A stretch of DNA of 64,000 nt from Tubulanus polymorphus. Lineage: Eukaryota > Nemertea > Palaeonemertea > Tubulaniformes > Tubulanidae. Position numbers and translations under genes: made by a program. Below are positions 12,030 to 26,900 of the stretch, in pieces (within the stretch, counting starts at the first letter, position 1; each line of letters opens with the position of its first letter). A model generated the notes under the pieces. It ran no database searches and was not told where the DNA came from. It was given only the letters and a program-made list of their open reading frames with translations. Where the stretch lies: positions 6,570,278-6,634,277 of the forward strand of contig NC_134030.1 of assembly GCF_964204645.1 (NCBI RefSeq). The letters are read 5' to 3'.

Positions 12030-12185
12030 GGGGTCATTCATTTATTACATTAGGAGAGGGGGAGGGGTCAGTGCAATTGCGTACTGTAATGCTTCATGTA
12101 TACGAACAAATGGCCGATTTTGCGTACAGAGGGGGAGGGGTTGACAAATTCAAATTTTATGCATACGTAATGAATGGATGATCCC
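12030..12185. mobile_element. MITE, family 1, copy 1
   Basis: About 155 bp with inverted ends: GGGTCATTCATTTATTAC at the left and the complement of GTAATGAATGGATGATCCC at the right. The interior has runs of G-rich sequence. A second copy is at 52935..53091. It carries no coding capacity. Confidence 0.75.
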
Positions 12186-12199
12186 ATACAAGATTTGGT

Positions 12200-14955
12200 C
12201 AATATTGGTAGTAAAAAGTTAGCATCATAATCCTGGACCGCAGATTGGTCAGGTCCCAGTAGACTAACTGTGATGTAAGCCGCGATCACACACAGCGACA
12301 AGTTGGCCCAGGTCAAATTGGCACGGATCAGACCCAAGTCTAATTAAGCCCGTGCCTAGAGATCTTGAGCCAAACAGGTACAGGCCATTTGGCATCCATG
12401 TGAACAGTTGTTCCGAACAAAATTTGGCCCAGGCCAAAAATGCTCATGTAATTGGGGCTAATAAATGTATCGATAGTGCTGATGAGACATTTAGTCATCA
12501 ACAAATAATCACTAGTTTTTCATTATATTCTTTGGTATTAAATGGACCACAATGCACAATGGATTGCACCAAAACCGTAAATATGAATTCCGAATAAATG
12601 AATGGCGCTCTTATCATAGTCATAAAATCCATTTAAAAATTCAAAGAAAAACCATTGAATATAATATGAATCATAAAAAGGCAACTCTAAAAGAAAGATT
12701 TCAACTAGAAATACTAATAAATTGAAAGAATTGTAAATCTGAATTTGAAAAAAATAGTAATGGAAAAAATCTTTTTCCAAGTTAAAAACGTAGAATTTAG
12801 AACATTAAATTTTAAAATTCTGAACTAACTTTAAACCAAGCTGAATTTTGTGACACCGTGTGTTTATTCAAATAGGAAAAATAATATCGTATGTAGCAGG
12901 TTACATGAATTTCAGTTAAAATACATGTTTTGTATATAAAACTGTAATAAATCTAGTCCCTATTCAAATAGCACCATGCGTCAAAACGTATATAAAATAA
13001 TCTATTTATATTTACATTGTTTACATTATACCTATAGTTACATTTGACTATTTACATATTTATTTTTCTTGGGAGTGAAAAGATGAAAAGACTTGAAAAT
13101 CATCCCATATACGTACAAATATATCTTCAGACCAGGAAAGAGATTTGGATTTTAAAACCCAAGACCCTGTTCAATAGTTGTGAGTAAAATTTGACTGCTG
13201 ATTAAAATATTTAAAATCCAAACACAAGGGTCGAACTCTAACAACACTCAAACTAAGTTTTAAAACAGTACCCAGTCCCAGTGATTCGTGAACTTCGTTC
13301 ATTTCAAGTAAGAGCTGAACTAAAATTGTGGAGCTGGCACCAACATGCAGAGTAAAATAATTGAAGAAAAACTATTTCTTGGTATTGGAAGCTCCAGTTG
13401 ATATTGTAGATGACTGAATGAATGTATATATACAAATGAAGATGCGTACTTAGAAATTACATATTCACGCCAAACCATCTAAACCTATATCTATCATTGG
13501 TTACATTTTACAAAATCATACTATTCATCAATTTGATATGCATACTATGTTATAAATGCTTGTAAGGAAATAATCCTTTTTTCTCCTTAGCTGCTTATCT
13601 ATTATCTATAAGCCTAAACTAAACCCCCCAAACTAACACTATGGCATAATCTAACCCTTAAAACTGATATGTGTGAAATCATAACTTACATACGAAACAG
13701 TCCCATGATTTCAGAAACATTTAGCGTGGACGGTTTTGGAGATGAAGTTGATAATGAATTTGTTCTCGGGGGCAGATTGTGAAGGAAGAATTCTAAACAG
13801 CATTTGCCAGTGATTGCATGAATTCAATTTGATTTACTGAATACCATTGAATCTGTTGCCAAAGTTTTATATATAAATTCATGAACAATTTGTAACTATT
13901 TACTAACTATTTGCCATCGTTTACTGACCATAAAATCCTTTTAATCTTAGTTCTTCAACTAAATACTATACAAAATCATACATCATAAATATCCATTCAT
14001 TTGGTTCTTACACACAAATTGCACAATCTACCGTATATCTGATCATGATCGTGTAATCAGTTAGTACTTCTGTCTTTATACGGCATCGACAGTATCCTGG
14101 CAGATTTGAGTCCGATCAGCAGTCCACACGTTATTACCAACATGTCGCCATTCGTAGGTATATCGTAACTAGAAGATTTCTACGGGTACTTCTAAGCGAT
14201 AAAGAATGTTCCACAAAGCGACAGATTGTTTTGAACAGTTTGCGAGATGTTCGCCTGATTTTAGCAGCGTTTTACAACAAATGAACAAGAACTATTCATG
14301 CAACAAGTCTCACGTCTCGCTATGACCAAATTAGGCAGAGATGAATCCAGCAGCTTCCCAAAGGTTTAAATCATTTGAGGTTTTCATAACGCCTCATTTG
14401 ATTGACGCAACTTAATCAATCTAGTCCTGAGTTCAGCCAATTTTTTGTTTATCTCGAAGTAGACGCGCAAGTAGATCACAGTGTTTTCAGCACCATGAGA
14501 TACATCATAAATACCTATAATAGGTATCTGAAGGTTTACAGTAGTTATTTTGGCACATATTTGTACCCGGTCTCAATACACATACGATCTGTACTGTTTC
14601 TGAACTGTTTCTTTACACAGTTCTGTGATATATTTCAAACGTTACACACGAACGGATTTCGAAATCGCTCTTAGCTAAATTCTAAGCGATCCTTTTCGAT
14701 GTCAAAGTTCACACTTATCGTTTGATTTAGTCTCTAATCTCATATATTCAGTACTACCGGGAGCCGGTACATGAGCGCGCGACGGTATCGCCACCAGATT
14801 TGGTCAGCAGCTCGAGAGAGAGAGAGATAGAGAGAACATTTCGGTCATCATCACGACGGAAACACAGAGCATGCAACGATGACGACAAGAGAACCGTATG
14901 TGATTACATTGAGAGAGAGAGTTTGTGCGACAATTGAATATGACGACGACGGTCG
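12200..14955. other. intergenic / probable 3' UTR region of the Ig receptor
   Basis: No exon series is visible. A repeat at 12278..12358 is shared with 8195..8245. AT-rich DNA follows the receptor stop at 14956 and may be its 3' UTR. A minus-strand AATAAA lies at 13064..13059 but is 1.9 kb away, so the transcript end is uncertain. A GA-rich run is at 14811..14834. Confidence 0.35.
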
Positions 14956-17900
14956 CTACACGACCACTTCGTATATGACCTTTTTCGGTTTCGTCGGATC
15001 CGGAGTCGAATAGCCGCTCTCGTTAAAACTGCGCGAATCATCTCCACGTATTTCACCGTTAGAATCAACAGCTGTAAATATACAAATAGAAACAGCTTAC
15101 ATTAGTAACTGAGTTTCATGAAAAAAAAAAAAAATACCGCACTTCGCGTTTAATGAGGTTCGAACCATGCATGTTTAGTTAGAAGCAAACGGTTTAAGCT
15201 AAATCTGATCCGTAACCCTCGCCCCAGGATGGTTCAACGCAAAGAAGCTATTTGAAAGAGTTCAAACAAAGATACCCGGAACTAATACAATACAAAAAAC
15301 ACAACAAACAGGTCGAAACAGAATTCAGTTGATTCAAACAAGAAAAGATAAACCGAATAGAGGTAAATTTCAACTAAAATCAGAAATAATTCTGAGACGA
15401 TTATTGAAATATGGAAATATCAAAGATTATTAAGCAGTAGCACAACACAGCAGTTCTATATATTCTGTACTTACTGTTATATTTTCCATTACGAAATGTG
15501 TCTGTAAAAGTGCGAAAGTGCAGAAAACATGAGTTAGAATCATAGTGCGACAGTTAGAAAGTTTACATAATTATTAGCTGGCTGAATAAACGGCGCGAGA
15601 GTTATCTGATTAACTTATTAGAATAGTAGACAGACTAGATGGTACGATAGTCTGTCTAGTTAGAACACACACAAACTGGTCGTTTTTATTGAACATCCAC
15701 AAATCAGTTGTCTCAATACATCAATGTTTGCAGTAGAGAATAGTAGCAAATAGCCAAATATCTATATAATAGTAAGTTTATCTCTGAAATTCTGATATGA
15801 GACTGACAGTGATTGCGTGGACTCAGTGAGGAGGTCGGGGAAGGGGGTTAAATTATTGCTGGTGTGTTGAGAAATGTGTTGTATATGGTACAACCATGAC
15901 TCACTGTCACCAATATCTTCTACATCTGTAAACATCAACATCATTCATACAAGTCCACGAGAAATATAAAATCAACCACCCCAGGGGGAGGGGGCTATGA
16001 TAATTCTGGAGAAGCTCTGACTGTCAAAACTCAGAAACAAATATGCAATTTCGGATAGAGACGTCTGTTAATAACTTAGTAAATGAAAAATCTTAGTAGG
16101 ATCATAGACAAACCATAGCGAACTATAGTATGTCTCTGAATATGAATTATTCTGAAGTATTCTTTGAACACATAAACTTTTTGTTAATACGCGATCAAAC
16201 TGTTTCAAACAATTAGTTGTGAGAAGATCTATACGATAATACTTACTGAATAGATACGGATCGTCTAATTTCATCACGTTGTCTAATTCATGTTCGTACG
16301 GTATTGAACCGTTAGGATAACCATTCATATGCCCATAACTACCATCTAAATACAAGTAAACAGAAATATGTTAGCAATTCAGTGAATATTCGAAAACACA
16401 AAACCATTTTAAATTCTATATCTGAGGTTGGCCAAACTAATGCTGGTTTCCAGTATTGGGTAAAACGCTTACGGTGGGTTCATAAGGGACACCAAAACAG
16501 AAAATAAAACGAATTCTACCAATCAAATAAACAACAGGGTCAATCCCTATTTTAAGATCAAAAACGCTTAATGATCTAAAACAATGACGATGTACAACTG
16601 CGAAGACACTACATCGAAAGCTGAATGAAGCGTTGCCTTTGCCTTATGGTGGTGCGCGTTTAATCCAACCCATAAGCTTACAGTGATATTGTTATGCCAC
16701 TCACCAAATACCCGGTACTTTCACGGGCATTAATTATATTTGATAATGATTTCGAAAGATTATTTTCAATCGATCTAAAAGAATCTATCTCTACGAGATG
16801 TAAGTAAAGTAATATAGAATAGAAATAGACAGATAGGAAGATAAAGTAATCAAGATAGATGATAAACAATTGACAAATATAGATTAGATAGAGATTATCA
16901 TAGACTTAAAGTCAATTATTTCAGATAAAAAGAGACAGACCAAATTTGATTGAATCATTAATTTAGGAGCACATGGACTAGGAAGCTTCAAGCAGTGTGA
17001 TCATTTGCTGTGCATAAGCTGCACAATAGAGTGATCGTAAGCAAAATAATGACCCGTCTCCACAATGAGTGAGGTTACAGAGACATCTTACTTTAATTCT
17101 TGAATTTCGATTGAGAAGGGGGTGGGGAACTGCGCATACAGTCTGCTATAGAAGACCAGAGCCCCGGGACTACTGACAGACTGCAGAAGGCGCCTGTATA
17201 AAGTATTGATTATGGTAACGGTGTACTCACATCCATTCATGTGCATATGATGATGATTTGGTTGTTGATTGTGGTGGTGGTGGTGGTTAGTGTGAAATAC
17301 AGTGGGATAATTCATACCACTACTGTCTATAGTATCTAAACCAGGATTATCTAAACCCTGAGGCTTGTTGAAACGCTTACTGCCATTTTGTAAAGGCACC
17401 GGCTTCGGACGTTGACTGAAACAGAAAAACGAAAGCGATTTAGAAATTTTCACACCGTCTTTTCTCCATAATTTCCAATTATCATTTTCTAATCGATACT
17501 TACTGCGCCGCTTCCGGATATTCTTTCTCCGGCTTTTTCCGTCTGCAGCAAACGACGATGAGAATGATGACGAGGATGATGACGACGAGCGCGCCGACTC
17601 CGGCGACGATGTAGATCGTTTGCGTCGACACAAGCGGAGGAGGTTCAACTACAATATATAGAAAACAGTCTGTCATATTACAGATAGAGAGATATAGAGC
17701 GTTGATTGTAATAATTGTGCCCAAGAGCCATATGAGGAAAATCTGCCTCAACTAGGGTAGGGGTACAATGAACCAACTACAAATGACAAAAGTTCTGAAG
17801 ACATAAATTCCAGTAAATATTCACAGCAGCCAGTTTCATAGACCGGTATCAACTTTCAGCCACAGGCTTACTCAATTGAAAATGAATTGAGTTAGTCCGT

Positions 17901-20900
17901 GAGTTAAAGTTAATACCTTTACAAGTCTGTAAAACTGGTCCCTGGTTTTTGATAAAAAATGCCTTCAGCATAAAAATTACCACAAATAAACCCACAACTT
18001 TGTGGCCAAAAACAGGCTCCAGTATATGGTAGTAAAAAACACTCTTAAAAAATATTAAAACTAAAAACTTAACAGGCTCCTTTACTATTCACTTTATCTT
18101 GCACATCTAAGGTTAGCTACGAGATCTTAAACCCGCCATTTAATAGTTCTTCGATAACAATTTTCGCTCAGACAAAGGGCCTAACCTATTGTCAATAAGA
18201 TAACGCTTATTTTACGCAAATCCACACAATATTCAGACAAAGGCTAGTTAAGCATTTAACCCTGTAATCGACCAGGAGTTAAGTGTAAACTTATGTTTTC
18301 CTTCTAACGCCACGGGTTGAAAGAAAGTTAGTTATTTTTTCACCATAGTGTTATCAGAATTCTACAAGAAGTGTTGAACTGGCGATGAAACTCATTACAG
18401 AGAACCTGTTACAGCTTCCGAAACAGCTGCAGTTTATTCTCAATTCTGCTTCCATCAATTTTCCCTTTATTCAGGTCCATTCATCCGTAACTAACATTAT
18501 TACTAGGCAGTGAACCCGAACAAAACACTGAACAAAACAGACCCAAATAATGTTTGCATAAGAAACATAAATAATAAGATTCTAATGAAAAATTACTCTG
18601 AGATGCGCGATAATAATTTTCAAACTGCTAGGAATGTTCCTACGTGGTGGTATTCTCATACAAAAAAAAAAACTCAGAAAGGAAGGTAGGAGAGGTAGTT
18701 ATAAAGATTTATATGTTTGTATGGGTTAAACAGGTGATACAACATAAAACAAACCTTACCTGTATCAGGTAAAGTACGTATAGTGCTTGTACTAATAGGA
18801 TACTTCTATCAAAAAATACTTCAACATCTCAACTAACAAAATACCTTGCTTTATTCTTATAGTTACATTTCTTAATATTTGATAGGTATACATGTATACA
18901 TTTCACCAACTACCAGAGATTTTACTGATAATCCACAATAAAACACCAAGTCAAAATTTGTTTGTATTGTCAATACCAACAAGGCATCTGAGTTAGGAAA
19001 CCTGGACGAGAAGATGGACCTTTGACAACAATCAGAGATCTCTTTGACACACCAGACTACCTGTTATCCCTTATATTAGTAGTTTTCACCAAAGAATTAG
19101 AGTAATTTAATACATAGTAGCTTAATTGAAAATGAACCAGAAATTATTCTGATTTTGAGAGTATGTTCATATTTTTGGGAGAAGTTGAGGTCTCGAAAGG
19201 AGTAGAAACTACTCTCAAATAATAATCGCAGTAAGCTTCGACCGAGGCACTTCTACTTACGAGTCAATATCGAACATCTATCCATGGTCTCTATACAACA
19301 ACAGATCAGTGAGAGAATCCTGACCACATAGAGAGGGAAAGATACATCAAACAAATATCACTTTCTTTACATATATATGTATATATAGATCTTACGATAT
19401 GTTCGTCTATTATCGTGGCTACTCTAGCTATTGTCCGGGCAGCCGGGCATTGTCTGGGGCACGTGTGATAAAATCCTGTACACGCGTCCGCGGATATATA
19501 TCTCGCCTATATATTCGATTATGACTAATTCATGAACGACTGCACCCGGTCGGTCGGCTACAAACCTGACACGATCCCATCATTAATAATTAATCAAAGA
19601 ACCCCTGCTCAATGTGATCTGGTTAAGTAGATGAATGAACTATATAATATAGACGATTTAGTAAATACTAACATTTTAGTTCAACGTCGAACAAATACAG
19701 GGGCAGATCTAGGGAATTTGGAAGGCTTATGTCCAGAAGAAATGAAAGGGCATGAAATGGCATTTCTTGGATAAAGCAGCCTCAGTCAAAGGCCTAGGGT
19801 TTTGTATGGTTGCAGCCCACGGTTTTAGATATTTTCGTTTAATACACGAGAGGTTGCAATTTCTGAGAGAATGAGTGTCAAATTTACAGGTTTTGATATT
19901 CTTTGTCTCGATGAAAAGGGCTACCTCAATGGGTAAGGCAGGGGTTGGGACCCCCGAGAACACCTCCTAAATCCGCCCCTGAAATAAAATCACTATAAAT
20001 CATGACAAAATATAGTAAGAATTGCAGCTCAAAGACGATAGAATTTTGAAATGAAGTTTTCTAGTTTAGAACAATGTCCCCACAACATTCTGAATTAAGG
20101 AAATGGAGCAAAGCATTGATTTCTATGTTAAGTCAATTTGTCAAATATTTAACTATCTTAAGAATTCATAAGAAGTAAACTCCACGAAATTGTCATAGAA
20201 ACTCAAGTTGAAGTATATGATACTGTTTGTTTGAATTGTTTAATGTTAGGGGTAAATAATTCATGTAAATTTATTCAACGTGTTCATAATGTTGACTTTT
20301 AAACCACCAGTCGCAATGATATCCCAGCTATCCCCGCGCGGTGACAACAGAAAACAACGTTCTGAGAGCCACCCACTCCATGACATTTCCGAAATCGAAT
20401 ACTTAAAAACAAAAATCATAATTCTGCATCAACAACAACACACAATCCCGCCGCAATGATTCCATACAACTACGTCTGATATAGATCTGGATAATGTACA
20501 AAAAAGATGTATTCAGCATTTGTAGGATTTTCTTGCTAGAGTTATTGAAGATTGGTACCAGCATATTTCTAGTTGAACGTGAAAAAAAATTCACTAGCAC
20601 AATACTCGGGGTCATTCGTTTCATGTCATGAGGGAAAATAATGATAATTGCAAATAGGTTTTTCATAATTTGCCACACGCTTTTGTTGAGTGCCTTTGTT
20701 CAAGCGGGTGAAGGGAAAAAGGAACCAATTCTGGTTTGCGCTTTTCTACCCGCAGAAATATCGACGTCATATCAAAATGGCCTACTTCAAACTGATATTT
20801 GATATTCACGTACAAGGCTTTCTAATCAAAGCAGATGTTTTTGCGTATAGACTTCTGGTTCAGGGGGTGGATGAGGATGATGGAGAAAGCAGGATTTCTG

Positions 20901-23900
20901 TCTCTCTAGAATCTGAAGAATGTTCTAGATATAACCGACTGAATCTTAGAGAGGCATAAATAGCGCCGAGCGAAAACTGCGCTGAAAGTACAAACCAGAA
21001 GATCTACAACAAAATGAAGCTGAAATCAGGTCAGATGACCTTTCATTTCTGAAAGCTTTGTCAGAATGTCTTCTAATTTGATAACATGTTTTTAGAAATT
21101 TTCATATCGAAAGGTTGCATATCTTGAGGGTATCATTTTTTTTTCTCGGGACATTTTCCCAGTAAGAGCATTCTCTAGTTTCTATTTTCTTTACATCGTT
21201 GAACCTTAAGCGATTCAATTCCATAATGTAATATTACGTTTCAGATAATTTTGCATTTCACGCGAGAAGGATATTGAACAAACTATGTTTGATATAAAAA
21301 CACCAAAGAAATTTAACATTTCATACTGAGATCAGCACAAACACATTTTGATCACGAATATTTCTATGCACTCCAATATATTAATCATACTCCAGAATTG
21401 GTTGTTGAACTGAGATGGATTCTGTTTTGAAGTGAGTAAATCATTCACCTATCGATTGAGACCGATTAGCGATGGCGTACCCAGTAGCCTATATCGTATT
21501 TATTCCGGAGAGTAAGTTACATGCTCGGTAATCTTGTATCTCTTTTCGAATAACATCGCGTTTCATCTTCTGTAAACGCAGCACATGTAACTAAATACAT
21601 CGGAGTTTCTGAGTAGAGTGCTTTTACTTTGAGATCGAACCGAAGAGTCAGAAAGATGACTTAAAATTGATACAAAAATTTCTCGCTTCGGTAAAAGAAA
21701 GTACCAAAATCACTCCCATTTCTAGACAAAAAAAAAAACAAAAAAGCATCTTCTCTTTTTATCATGAAAACAACGCTTTGACTACCTCTTGATACCCGGT
21801 CCATCTTGCATCCGAATAATTGGGCCAATAAAGTTAAACGAGGAATAAAAATAGCCGAGACTGAACAATAGTAATTACAGAAAATGAGTCAGATGTTACT
21901 CAATAATAGAGATCGAGATCTTAAAATGTAGCATATTGTGAAAAATTCACATTACGATTGAATGAAGAATTCTGAAAATGGTGCGCGAGAAGATGAATTG
22001 GAATCGTCACGGAATAACGAGATGGAAGAATGAATTATTTAAAACTCTCTCAGACATCATCTCCTTTTATCAACGGTCGCTCGATATATACTGTATAGAT
22101 GAATAGATATAGATATCTATTGGATTTAGTTTGAATTAATGATGAAACTCTGTTAAACGATGTGGCTGCAGGATACAATACATCCATCATGAAGTATCAG
22201 ATAAGCGTGTTCAGCTCAGTGCTAAAACAATGGAGCAATGCTCCAAAATGCTTCAGAGGAGGTGGACAATATTTGTTTCAATTTGCTCCACGAGATTACA
22301 CTTGGACTGGCCAGAATATCTTCAAATTCTAAGCCCAAAATGACATGTCATATGAGAACAGTCAATAATGAACTAATAAGACAGTGGACACGTTATAATT
22401 GATGTGGACACAACGTGCTCAGAGGGGTAGAAACTGGCACAGAACAAAACCAGCTGACAGGAAACCGGCCTAAATTATGGGTGTAGACATGTCGGTTCTG
22501 GGGGGTAGAATAGAAGAAGAATAGAAGAGTATATATTGAACCCTTCAGGGGACCAAATAGATACTCTTTTGGCAGTTGTAATTACGTGAACCTACGGACA
22601 GAAGGTAGCTACGTCTATTCAGGAGGATATGTAGAAACCTCCCTCGGTTATTATGGATGGAAGGATGAAACGTGTTGACACTGAATCTGAATAATGGAGC
22701 AACAGATTTGATGAATTAGGATTTTATTTAACTATAGACAACAAGCGGCCCTCAATAGGTATGAAGCAGCTGACAGAGGAACTACCCTGACTGACCAATA
22801 CAACTACTCATCAGTTTAGACAAATACTCATAGCGTTTCATAGTAAACTGAACGTTATCATCATTCATATTTATAGAACATATGAGTGAGATAACTGAAG
22901 TATTTATTCCGTAAATATATAAACACTAGGAATGAATTGTTCTCGAAAGCTGCCCCAGTTAAATCATAATAATTCGATAATATAACGTAAACATGGACTT
23001 TCAAATGCAAATATAGGCATCTTTGTCCGTTTGAAAATATGAAATTCATAAAATTTGCCATCAAAATGATAATAATTTTCGACAATATTGCAGGATATAT
23101 TGAACTATAGGGAATTGGTTAAGATTCTGGATTCGAGTGTTTGTTTGAAAGGTTTATTGCCCCCCAGTAATACTTCAGGGGTGAAACACTAAAACAACTT
23201 CACAAATCACTGTTATTTTACTAGACATAAAGGACGGTGGTTTTTCTACGCTACCATGAAATGTATGTTGACGATTCTTCTTCAGTGAACAATGAAAATT
23301 TGAGCGAACGTGAAATTGATATCATAAAGGAAGCTTTTAGACAGGGCTATTAGACCCACGCTGAATAAAAACCATAACACGGGTTGAATAATACCCATTG
23401 GCTTGAGGCCTTTGCCTTCAGCTATTCTATGAAAATGAAGATCAAAAGTTTTCCTTTTTCATCCTTTATTCCATGACTAAATCATTCTCTTATTGCTGGG
23501 TGAGGATTTACCGTTGAATATCAAACTGTCTTCAGATTCCAGTTCCACAGTTAGAAATCTGAGGCTGGATATGAAGTAAAAAAAAAAACCTGGACTGTCT
23601 TTTCCAACCAGTAATGGACGACACGTCGGGCATCCACCATAAAACGTGGGAGAAATTAATTCTATAAATCCTAATTCAAGACAAACAATTTCCGCGTGTT
23701 GAATACAATTACACTTTCTTCCTAGAAGTACATTACAAGGTTTAGTGAATACAAATTGAATCCTGTCGAGATTATGTGAACTCCCGGTCGTACATAGACG
23801 GTTTGTCACCGGCACAAACAAAAACTAACTGTGAAATGGAACGTTTTAATTGCGATAAACCTCATTTACCGTAGGGTAGAACTCAGCAGAATTTATTAAA

Positions 23901-26900
23901 TGCAGTCTTACGAATTCTCGGTAAAATGCACACAAAGATTTGAGTTGGAAGTATGAAGAAATTCTTGCGTCGCTTGTGTTTCGTGTTGAAATATTTAAAT
24001 ACTTTCTAATGCGACCAGAGGTTTCTTTGATGTTCGAAAACTTGTCGTGTTAAAAGCATAACTCCAAGGATCGTATACTTTTGTAACTGGCGAATACCGC
24101 AGAAATCACTCAGGTTCAATCGAAACCACTTGAGGATGAGAAATAGACCAGCTCACGCTAATAGCTGTAACATGAATCCCAGAAACTCGAAAAAACGGCA
24201 TTTTAAATCTTGATAAAATCACGATAAATCTCTGAGAGATCAAGAGTAGAGAAAGCGCGAGGAGTGGAGAGAGATATGCGTCTGCAGAATGTGAGTCAAT
24301 TTTTTAACCGATCGATTCGGAACTGAAATCCAGAGCAGATACAGTAGAAAAAAACACTTTGACATTAACGATTTATGTTTATGAGACAAATCCGATCCAG
24401 AATTCTCATCTCGCGTAAGAGCCCACACTGATTGACCACCGATAACAACCCACCACGTCTAGAATTTCACTCGAAAAAATAATATGAACCAAGATATATT
24501 TCGATTACAAATTAGCGTACCACAAAAAATATCTTATTAATACACGATACAAATGGAAAATTGAACAAACTCATGATTCGAGACCTATTGATGATAATTA
24601 CCCACATTAATTTGTTAAATACCTCGCAGTTACTGAGATAAAGTCTTACCATCAATCATGATGAAATTCTTCTCAAGTCGAATTGAATCTCATTAGATTA
24701 TCCACAATTAACTGTTTTAAGACTATCGGACGTCTTTAGTTGCGCTGGTGGCCGACGCAATCGTAAAACTAACCCACTCTCCCTTTCACCTGGCGTAATA
24801 CCGGAATAATCCACTACAGGTGTCGAGGGGTGTGAAGCGTACGCAGGGATTCCCACACTACTCGAGGAAACGCAAATTACTATCCGTTAATTACGCGATA
24901 ATCTACTGAGAAAATAATTATCCAATCTTCGAATTAATTCTCGGCCACGGGAAATTATTCGTAATTCCTGACACTGGAAAAACTGTGGAAATCTACGTAA
25001 TCATAATAAATTCAGCTAACAAAACAATTACCGGGTAACCTAATTGAATGTAATTAATTAGATATATGACTGACAAGACAATTAGTCAGTAATTAGTCAG
25101 TAGCAGTAGAGTGTTTTAGTTCTCTTCTCAAAAGAAGCGCTGCTGTCAATATTTTAACCTTGATCTTAGTGTCTCATGTCAAATTATCAACCAATCGGAA
25201 CAAACTTACGAAGGGAACTATCGAGGATTCCTCAGACAGTCAATGTCAGATCTCATTTTCTGATGCCGTCAAAACGGTTACAAATCTTTATATATATGTT
25301 GATACCTAGTATGCGTTATTGAAGGGGTACTGTGTGAGTCGATGTGCAATACACCATCGATATTGGTGTTTCAAAATAACAATTGAAAATGTAAATATTG
25401 ACATTTGTTATTAATTTATTATTTATTGAATTTAATGACTCATATCTTCTATTCACCGAATCTTCATGTTTTATATCAAAGCGTACTTACAAGTTTGTAT
25501 TCCTGTCTTATTTTTTCGATTCATCAATAAATATTGAAATAAAAAATGATTAATATCTGGGCAGCAAATTTCAAGCCAAGACATCCTAATCAATAAAAGG
25601 TATATAGCGCAATGAGCAGTAAATGAAATATTCACCCCAGCGTTCATAACCAGGGAGATGGGAGAGTATGTAATACGTAACAGTTATTAATAATTCAGTT
25701 ATTCAATAATTCAATATCGTCTGAAGCTGCTTTGACCAGTTCATACCAGTAGTTTTATTGAGGCTGGATTTACAAAATCAACTCGACGGAAACCTCTTCA
25801 TATCTATAGCCGAAATTCCTTTTGAAGTTTTCTATAATGAAGTCCTCATTGCCTAATTCAATATGATAATCTTTGACACTATTAAAGTGTGAGGACCTCT
25901 TACTGTTTATGAGAATGACACCTCTCTCTCTCATTCTCTTTGATGGAGCTCGAATCAAGATTATCTCAGTATGAAACCAAACGATTGATTTCGAGAAAAT
26001 AATCCTTCTATCTGAGCTGAACAGAACTACAACATACAAGATTAAAAAGGCAAAAATTACCGGTAAAACCGAATCTCTTTTACCAGTAATAGATTTCCTA
26101 CTTCAGGTGCATACTAGGACAAATCCTTTAGAAGTTGAAATGAATTTTGTGCTTCCTGATATTTCTGACGATAGGAAAAGTTAATGGAAGGAAAAGTGAC
26201 AAAAATAGAAACCAGATTGAGAATCAATGATCGTACAACAAAACATCTCAAAATCTGCATCATTTTACAGTTAATTTTAGATGAATGAATTTATTTGCAA
26301 AAAATAAATATATCAAGATATCAGCGAACCGGATAAATATGTAGAGGATTAATGTTTGTGATGGTTGGTTGTTTGGTTGGTATACGTGGCCGGGCGGTTG
26401 GTAGGTATATATTGATTTTAGTAGTCCATTATGTTAAGTACACCGCGCGCCGCGCAACATTCGTCTGAGATATATATATATATATATATACACAAACAGA
26501 CAGACGAACGGAAACTGAAAGGCACGTGAAAGTGGAGACAAAATACAAGACAAATAGTTCGCTATATTTTTCGAGTGCTCAAGTAGTGTGAAAACTGATA
26601 CATAAGTGCGCCACACGTTTACGGCGTGCTTCGTTAATTGCTACTTTTTACGTAAAATAATCGGTAAAAGATACATATATATATATATATATATTATGCA
26701 TGATGCAGTCGTTGTCGGAGCGGAGGCTGGTGTAGAGAGGATGCAGAGTCTCTTCAGCTGGTGGAACAGACAATCGGTTAGATATACACGTGTCTGAGCG
26801 TTCAGAAAGCGAGGAGAGAAGACCATGCAAGACGATCGCGCCAATGGCTGCAATCATCGACTGATATTTGAGATTAGTTTATTTCGTTGTGTCCGGATGC

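Noticed and set aside
9238-17648. The disordered-protein exon as the last exon of the Ig receptor
   Set aside because: The receptor frame closes exactly with its own stop at 14956 after a good acceptor, so the 9238..11010 exon is a separate gene or, at most, an unproven alternative end.
20690-20959. 89-codon plus-strand frame
   Set aside because: It is within receptor intron 8, with no family resemblance and no splice continuation.
23477-23821. Minus-strand 114-codon frame with several cysteines
   Set aside because: It lies inside receptor intron 8 and lacks a recognisable domain, splice partners or a signal peptide. Length alone is not convincing in 11.7 kb of intron.
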